Shown: positions 59,163-64,000 of the stretch, one piece after another
Numbering within the stretch: position 1 is the stretch's first letter
Layout of the letters: every line of letters begins with the position of its first letter
DNA from: Lineus longissimus
Lineage: Eukaryota > Nemertea > Pilidiophora > Heteronemertea > Lineidae
Length of the DNA stretch: 64,000 nucleotides
Assembly (NCBI RefSeq): GCF_910592395.1
Contig: NC_088312.1
Location: 18,795,292-18,859,291 of the forward strand
Direction of reading: 5' to 3'
Position numbers and translations under genes: made by a program
Notes under the pieces: model-generated
The model's database searches: none
What the model was told of the DNA's origin: nothing
What the model saw: the letters and a program-made list of their open reading frames with translations, nothing else

Positions 59163-59607
59163 AATCAGTTGTCTTAGTCTTTCTAACCCTAGTAAAATAA
59201 TAAATTATTAACCCTAAACCACTAAGTCCTAGGATAATCCATAGGTACTCGTATTTCTTCATTTCATCACTAGGTTGGTAGTAATCACTTAATTGTGGTC
59301 GCTGAGGTAGTACAATAGTTCTTTCTGGATGTAAATGATTGTAAACAGTAAGTGCTGAATCAGTATTGTTAAAATCAATAGAAGCGTCTCTTTCTCTCTT
59401 TAATTCAAGATTAACGAAGTCAATGGTACTTTTCCTATGCTCCTCCCATTCGGTTGAAGCTTTTTGTAATTGCTCCTGAGCCAAATCATGTCTTTTCACT
59501 TCAGTCTCATAGCCATTCTTGTCTAGTTTTTTAAAAAGGTAACCGGATCCAGTGAATGCTAATCCATTGATTATTGCAGATCCAAATAACATGCCAATGC
59601 CAGCCAT
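59149..59607 (-). CDS. Polinton two-span membrane protein (152 aa)
   Basis: It starts MAGIGMLFGSAIINGLAFTG, a hydrophobic helix, followed by a charged amphipathic region (RHDLAQEQLQKASTEWEEHR) and LSDYYQPSDEMK. A C-terminal membrane helix (YLWIILGLSGLGLIIYYF) with a basic tail closes it. I recall this plan from other Polintons near the ATPase gene; this was not checked. It is probably a virion or assembly membrane protein. It starts at ATTAAATGG, 22 bases after the penton gene. Confidence 0.82.
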   Translation of the reverse strand: MAGIGMLFGSAIINGLAFTGSGYLFKKLDKNGYETEVKRHDLAQEQLQKASTEWEEHRKSTIDFVNLELKRERDASIDFNNTDSALTVYNHLHPERTIVLPQRPQLSDYYQPSDEMKKYEYLWIILGLSGLGLIIYYFTRVRKTKTTDWTQS

Positions 59608-59629
59608 TTAATTCCAATGAATTTTAATT

Positions 59630-60397
59630 TCAATGATGTGTCCCTGAGAGCATAGCTCGAGTTAATACCAATTGGTACTGTACATTATGACCATTAAGAT
59701 CGATGATTTCACCTTTTTCATCAGTTAAGCGAATATTCAGCTTATTGAATCTTGGTTTACAGGGAATTGCTATTGGTTTCTCAAATGTGTATGCTATTAA
59801 ATCCCCAAAATTAGCTTCCTTTATTGGTCTTGTGGTTAGCACATCAGATGCTTCACCATTACTTAATACACTATTAGATTCGATTATGTCACAGTGAAAA
59901 ACAAAATGGTTAATTGGTCTAAAATTGATGGGTTTCTCGCTTACAACATCATCCTTACTTTTATTGTCTAAAGGGTAAGGCCATTCTGATTTCATGCCAA
60001 ATAATTCATTACTTTTACCAAGAAAATAGATCTGATAATGCGCCTCATTTTTTCTCTTTAGGAAGTGTAAGATGGCCTTACCTGTTGGTTCTTCAAGGTC
60101 AAATCTGACAGCACCTCTACTCATACTATTTTCTTTCAACTTATCCGCAAATACTTTTGAAAAGCTCTGTAGGTCATAGAGACCATCTGGTAGCGTAATC
60201 TCTGCCACATCAAACCCCTTAACTTTGATTCGGTTATTCTCCCTGGCTGCACTTATGTTGTAGAATGTACAAGGTATTACTGCAAAAGTTAAAGTGATGC
60301 TACATGCATCCTGAATTTCAGTCTTGAGGTTGACTGTTAAATCACTTGAACTCTGATCTGGATAGTCACTTGAATCTATGTTCATTACAGTAATCAT
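59630..60397 (-). CDS. mCP: Minor capsid (penton) protein, single jelly roll
   Basis: 255 aa. The predicted beta-rich protein opens with VMNIDSSDYPDQSSSDLTVN and has ITLPDGLYDLQSFSKVFADK, YQIYFLGKSNELFGM and the closing NIRLTDEKGEIIDLNGHN. This matches the layout I know for the Polinton penton protein. It would fill the capsid five-fold vertices. A partial hairpin element forms the last residues (AMLSG) and overlaps the stop region. It starts at AGTAAATG. Confidence 0.9.
   Translation of the reverse strand: MITVMNIDSSDYPDQSSSDLTVNLKTEIQDACSITLTFAVIPCTFYNISAARENNRIKVKGFDVAEITLPDGLYDLQSFSKVFADKLKENSMSRGAVRFDLEEPTGKAILHFLKRKNEAHYQIYFLGKSNELFGMKSEWPYPLDNKSKDDVVSEKPINFRPINHFVFHCDIIESNSVLSNGEASDVLTTRPIKEANFGDLIAYTFEKPIAIPCKPRFNKLNIRLTDEKGEIIDLNGHNVQYQLVLTRAMLSGTHH
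59648..59658 (+). repeat. Partial double-hairpin element at the penton 3' end
   Basis: GTCC-C-TGA remnant followed by GAGC-ata-GCTC; the first arm of hairpin 1 is lost. Confidence 0.7.
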
Positions 60398-60454
60398 TTA
60401 CTTAAGCAAATTTTCGTTTTCAAATTTACCTTTTATCAAATAAGTAAATTATTC

Positions 60455-60691
60455 TTACTTCATAATATTTCTGGGTAGGATTCCTTGATCGTAAAGGTAC
60501 TCTAATGTTCCATTACTAATAGCTACAGTTCCTCCCAGTTTAAGAATTTCCTCTAGGTTGGCCTGACTTGGGGGACCAATATTGATTCTCAAGAACCTTT
60601 TCAGTAACATAGAGTAACCAATTGTTGTTGATGCCAACAGTAAACTTTGATACAGTGTATTTATGATATCTTTCTTTCCTGGTGTATCCAT
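60455..60691 (-). CDS. Small hydrophobic Polinton protein (78 aa)
   Basis: It contains one apolar helix (TLYQSLLLASTTIGYSMLL), then a basic patch and a second weaker apolar stretch (ILKLGGTVAISNGTLEYLYD). It starts at ATTAAATGG and lies between the penton and major capsid genes on the same strand, which suggests a structural or assembly role. Conserved-looking but unnamed. Confidence 0.75.
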   Translation of the reverse strand: MDTPGKKDIINTLYQSLLLASTTIGYSMLLKRFLRINIGPPSQANLEEILKLGGTVAISNGTLEYLYDQGILPRNIMK

Positions 60692-60759
60692 TTAATTACT
60701 TAGAAAATCACTAGTAAAACTCATTTATCTAGTATTCAGTATTTAATTTAGTGTTGTAC

Positions 60760-60793
60760 GAACTTTGTTTCAGTGTTGGAGCGAACTTTGTTC
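60760..60793. repeat. Two single hairpins downstream of the capsid gene
   Basis: GAAC-ttt-GTTT at 60760-60770 and GAAC-ttt-GTTC at 60783-60793, followed by CAGCAC-ctca-GTGCTG. They lie just after the major capsid stop and may act as a terminator or be element remnants. Confidence 0.6.
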
Positions 60794-60803
60794 TTGCAGC
60801 ACC

Positions 60804-62060
60804 TCAGTGCTGGAGTGAAGCAATCTGAGAATTCTGGATGTTTACCTGGGCGTCAGAAACCACGAATATGTGCATTTTGTATGGTCCCTTTCCAGATTTC
60901 TTTGTAATAGATAATTGAATACCATCTTTTGTGTTCTGGAGCTTCTTTCCTGATCCGTGAAGGCGATTATCCTCAGAAGTTCTCAGGTCCAACCATAAAC
61001 CATAGTGATTAGCATCACCATAGTATTTCTCCATGGTCATGTTACAGTCATGAGTTTTCTTCAAATCTTCAGACATAAAATGTTTCTTGATCTCCTCCCA
61101 TTGATCCATCATTCTCATTCCTTCTGGGAACACCTGATTGGCAACACCCTCTATTGTGATCTGCACTTTACTTATGTTAGGGTTTTCAAACTTCTCTGAA
61201 TCTCTAGCTCCATCTACATAGTCAGACACAAATAGTAATAATAATCCTTTAATAGACATTCTTGGAAAGTTGATGTTCTCATTAATTAGTGTTTCATTAG
61301 CAGTAACATTGACTGTCTTAAAATGGTCTACCCAATCATAAAATATTGAGAATCCAGAATTGTACTTGTTACTCAATTGACTAGCAATCATCTTATTAGT
61401 AACCGTGTCGTATTCAAAACAAATATTCTCTAGTTTGTAGCCCATGCTAGCTGTGGTTGTGGTGACTATGATTTCCTCCTTTGGTGCTAAAGTTATTTCA
61501 ATAATCACATCTTCTTGAATTGGAAACTTGTAAAATGGAGCATGATGATGGAATAGTTCAAAATCTAATGGTATTTTGTACTTCTTGTCAAACACTTTCT
61601 TTAAAGTCTTTTCATTAGCTGTTTCTCCAGAGACATCAGCTTCAGCGACTCCTGATCTTAATTCTCTAAGATTTTCTGATTGAATACCCTGAAAAACTCT
61701 ATCATTTCTTTCTTCTTCTGTAAACCACAGATCTTTAAATGTAGAATAATGACTGTATTCGTCAAGGTCAAATATCTGCTCTGTTCCCCACTTAACCACC
61801 ATCTTTGAAATCAGGTTTCTACCAAGATTATTTACAACACTATTTTTAGAATCACCAGAAATGGTTACATCAGCAGACAGATAAAGAGATTTAGGTACAA
61901 AGAATGTATTCTCTCGCAATGCCGGTATTCTAACATACAGTGTTTCTTTGGGGTTAGCAGATGATGGGTTATGAGTAATGATATGATGCTGCCTCTCAGC
62001 TTTCAAACCAAGTGGAATCTTATGTGCCCTTTCAGTATTTAATAAATATCCTGTTGCCAT
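60804..62060 (-). CDS. MCP: Major capsid protein, double jelly roll
   Basis: 418 aa. Polinton capsid marks are the N-terminal region with HIITHNPSSANP, then WGTEQIFDLDEYSHYSTFKD, FPRMSIKGLLLLFVSDY, QVFPEGMRMMDQWEEIKKHF, LWLDLRTSEDNRLHGSG and the closing GPYKMHIFVVSDAQVNIQ. It would form the hexameric capsomers. It starts at AGAAAATGG with TAAATAAATAGA just before. It carries no hairpin element, unlike most other long genes of the Polinton. It appears intact. Confidence 0.93.
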   Translation of the reverse strand: MATGYLLNTERAHKIPLGLKAERQHHIITHNPSSANPKETLYVRIPALRENTFFVPKSLYLSADVTISGDSKNSVVNNLGRNLISKMVVKWGTEQIFDLDEYSHYSTFKDLWFTEEERNDRVFQGIQSENLRELRSGVAEADVSGETANEKTLKKVFDKKYKIPLDFELFHHHAPFYKFPIQEDVIIEITLAPKEEIIVTTTTASMGYKLENICFEYDTVTNKMIASQLSNKYNSGFSIFYDWVDHFKTVNVTANETLINENINFPRMSIKGLLLLFVSDYVDGARDSEKFENPNISKVQITIEGVANQVFPEGMRMMDQWEEIKKHFMSEDLKKTHDCNMTMEKYYGDANHYGLWLDLRTSEDNRLHGSGKKLQNTKDGIQLSITKKSGKGPYKMHIFVVSDAQVNIQNSQIASLQH

Positions 62061-62190
62061 TTTCTATTTATTTACTAGTAAAATTATGTACATGCAGTGA
62101 ACAGTGCCAACATCATATATCAGGTAAAATGCACGGAAAAAAGCTATTGACGTGTACTTTCTGTTGGAATACAGTAAGTCATGATTACAT

Positions 62191-62389
62191 TAACCCATTG
62201 AACTCTAGTATTCCCTTACCATTTCATTGCAACGCTTCCCTGACCATTTCATGAATGATAGAATATATGTATTGTGGTGTCTGGTTCTTAGGGGTTTCTA
62301 AGCTAATTTGAGACAAAAAGGCCTGTAAGGGCTTTTGTTAAAATAGCTTAGAATTACCTAGATTCCTACCACCACAATACATATATTCT
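62191..62389 (-). repeat. Right terminal inverted repeat of the Polinton
   Basis: 199 bp, inverse of 44318-44516 with two substitutions. Its outer 130 bp (62260-62389) repeat the nested palindrome in the same internal state as the left end. Confidence 0.95.
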
Positions 62390-62395
62390 TATTAT
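62390..62395. repeat. Right target-site duplication TATTAT
   Basis: Exact copy of 44312-44317, directly after the CT terminus. Confidence 0.95.
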
Positions 62396-63451
62396 GTATA
62401 TGTGGACGATACGCAGGCGATGTTCAGATTCTGTAGACGATACCTAGTTGTGCATTTTCACAGCCCACAAAAAAGTATTATTGGGAAATATTATTTGCAT
62501 GCCGGAGAACTGATACTTTAGTAATGCAAGTCGATTATATTATGCAGCATGTTTCAATACAAGAGCTAATTCAAAATTATGTGTTTTGATACACTTTTAC
62601 CAAAACTTTCCAAACGTCAATAGATAAACAATCCACAAGGGAACAACTTTATTCTAATTATTCCAGATTATTTTCATAAGTTTTAAAGCTGGTTTTTATA
62701 AGGTGTGATTTGTGTGTTAAATGCATCAGATCAAAAGTTAACAAAACATTAAGAAGGTAAAATTTATGATGAAAGTCCCAACGGGGATATGTGCAGAGTT
62801 AAATCGAATGATTAGGTGGCATATCCGATGAACATGTACCCTGCTAAGGCCTTCTTTTAAGTTTAGTCTTCACGTGGGCTAGTCACAGATGAAGGATCAT
62901 CAACAGAAGGTCATCGTCGGATCGGACAATCTATAAATTCATTCTCAAATGGTGGATGTTCTGGACATAACAAATATACCAATAACGAAAGACCAGAACT
63001 ATCCATTTGGTTTCCAGTTGTGCAGAAGGACATTTTAATTGTCAACGAAAACATCCTATTTCGTTTGACGCTCCTGGTCGTCACAACACAAGCAGGACAT
63101 GTAGACACTTTTGGATATTTCTTCCCGCATCATTTGGACAGTCACCACCGGATACGTTACTTTATTCCGGCTGTGCTTCATCTACAGTATCTTGATTAGC
63201 AGACGCTTTTGTTATGGGACATTTCACGCGTCTATATGACAGTCACAAACAAAGATGATGGACAAGAACCCTGTCCTCTTCATAACTATTGTGCTACCTA
63301 TACATGTTCCAACATCCAGTGTTTTGTGCCATGAATTGTTGTCCTCGTCATGAAATTATCAATTCTGGTGGATGTGACTACCACGCCAAAGGTTCAACCT
63401 TTGTGAAATTATCATAACCATACTCCCTACTCCCGTTGTCGAAGTACCACC
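62396..63451. other. Intergenic sequence between the Polinton and the next gene
   Basis: Degenerate GACGATAC words continue to about 62450. After that I see no gene or clear repeat. The last few hundred bases would include the promoter or 5' UTR of the gene starting at 63452. Confidence 0.5.
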
Positions 63452-63681
63452 ATGGCGAGTCAATCCTATCGCAACAGACAAGAAGAGCAAAAGAATAAGC
63501 GGCCAACTCTCGAGATGCGCTCCCTGAAGAGGTTCGAGAAGATGAAATTCGCCAACCTCCACTTGGAGAGGCAGTGTAGGTCTGAGCTGAGTTCTCTTCA
63601 CTGCTGCCAGGAGAGGAAGCTGTTGGACCTCAGACACGACTGTCATGACCTTATGAAGGAGCTACAGACAAACCAATACAG
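63452..63681 (+). CDS. First coding exon of an unidentified coiled-coil protein
   Basis: ATG in an excellent animal context (CCACCATGG) opens 76 codons of a charged, helical protein with MRSLKRFEKMKFANLHLERQ and RKLLDLRHDCHDLMKELQ. The exon ends CAATACAG followed by GTAGGC, a good donor in phase 2. The rest lies beyond the right edge. The family is not recognised. Confidence 0.7.
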
Positions 63682-64000
63682 GTAGGCCTAATAGGCAGGT
63701 TTCACGACCCAAATACGAACGCCACGTAAGAAGGTCTGTCGTTTACTTAATTAATTCGAGCAACACCCGTAAATGATGTTCTGTACTGAAACGCGGATAT
63801 TTGAAAAGTCGCTTATATAAAGTAAATTTACAATACTCCGTAAGTTGCGTCCGTAGCTCTTCGAAAAGGTTTCGGAACCTCCCTATTATCTCTCAGCGTT
63901 ACGGGACAGCTATTTATTGTTGATAATTAAAATGATTGCCGACAAAATGTTGATAGTTGGAAAGTGGAAGTTCACTAGTATTCTTGGTGTTGCAAGTGCA
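63682..64000 (+). other. Start of the first intron of the right-edge gene
   Basis: No further exon or repeat is visible before the window ends. Confidence 0.5.

Larger units (their letters stand above)
44318..62389. mobile_element. Complete Maverick/Polinton element
   Basis: An 18,072-bp element with 199-bp terminal inverted repeats, 5'-AG...CT-3' ends, and a perfect 6-bp duplication. It has 16 uninterrupted genes, including protein-primed DNA polymerase, retroviral-type integrase, packaging ATPase, major capsid and penton proteins. Base composition is markedly AT-richer than the host exons, there are no introns, and genes are tightly packed on both strands. The intact ends and frames point to recent insertion. 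It may be a mobile transposon or an integrated virus; the sequence alone cannot separate these. Confidence 0.98.

Overview
The window looks like nuclear DNA of a marine invertebrate animal. Host genes are split into many short exons with GT-AG introns, and the introns are full of tRNA-derived SINEs, MITEs and minisatellites. The genes themselves are metazoan: a GDP-L-fucose synthase, a TRIM-type RING/B-box protein and a large membrane/coiled-coil protein. I cannot name the phylum from sequence alone.

Region 1 (about 753-28389, + strand) holds 30 consecutive in-frame exons of one very large gene, whose 5' end probably lies off the left edge. It encodes a Cys-rich ectodomain, a beta-sandwich-like stretch, one transmembrane helix, a long cytoplasmic part with 'DPxTGxxxPV'-type repeats and coiled coils, and a C-terminal globular part. 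Its introns carry a higher-order minisatellite, five copies of one MITE, SINEs, and tandem duplications that copy exon ends. An intronless TRIM-like gene (16665-18395) lies antisense inside one intron. Region 2 (28390-34598) is intergenic. Region 3 (34599-40572, + strand) is a complete nine-exon GDP-L-fucose synthase gene (319 aa). Region 4 (40573-44317) is intergenic and contains a 69-bp satellite array with inverted flanks.

Region 5 (44318-62389) is a complete 18,072-bp Maverick/Polinton (virus-like self-synthesising transposon). It has 199-bp terminal inverted repeats with two mismatches and a perfect 6-bp target-site duplication (TATTAT). All 16 open reading frames are uninterrupted. The morphogenesis set is the major capsid protein, penton/minor capsid protein, packaging ATPase and several small membrane proteins. 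The replication and integration set is a protein-primed family B DNA polymerase and a chromodomain integrase. There is also a zinc-finger HNH nuclease and several Polinton-type proteins of unknown function. I find no adenovirus-type cysteine protease.

The most unusual signal is inside the Polinton. About 21 copies of a 25-bp element are dispersed through genes and gene junctions. Each consists of two consecutive mini-hairpins (4-bp stem, 3-nt loop) separated by NGA. The stems vary in a compensated way (GGAC/GTCC, TGAC/GTCA, TAAC/GTTA, GAGC/GCTC, GAAC/GTTC). Copies sit in frame inside most of the Polinton proteins, and some are in 30-bp-period tandem or inverted pairs. I saw none in the host DNA. 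It resembles a miniature double-hairpin mobile element restricted to the transposon. A second Polinton-wide signal is a TAAAT motif overlapping or just upstream of every start codon. Region 6 (62396-64000) is intergenic DNA followed by the first coding exon of another host gene (63452-63681).
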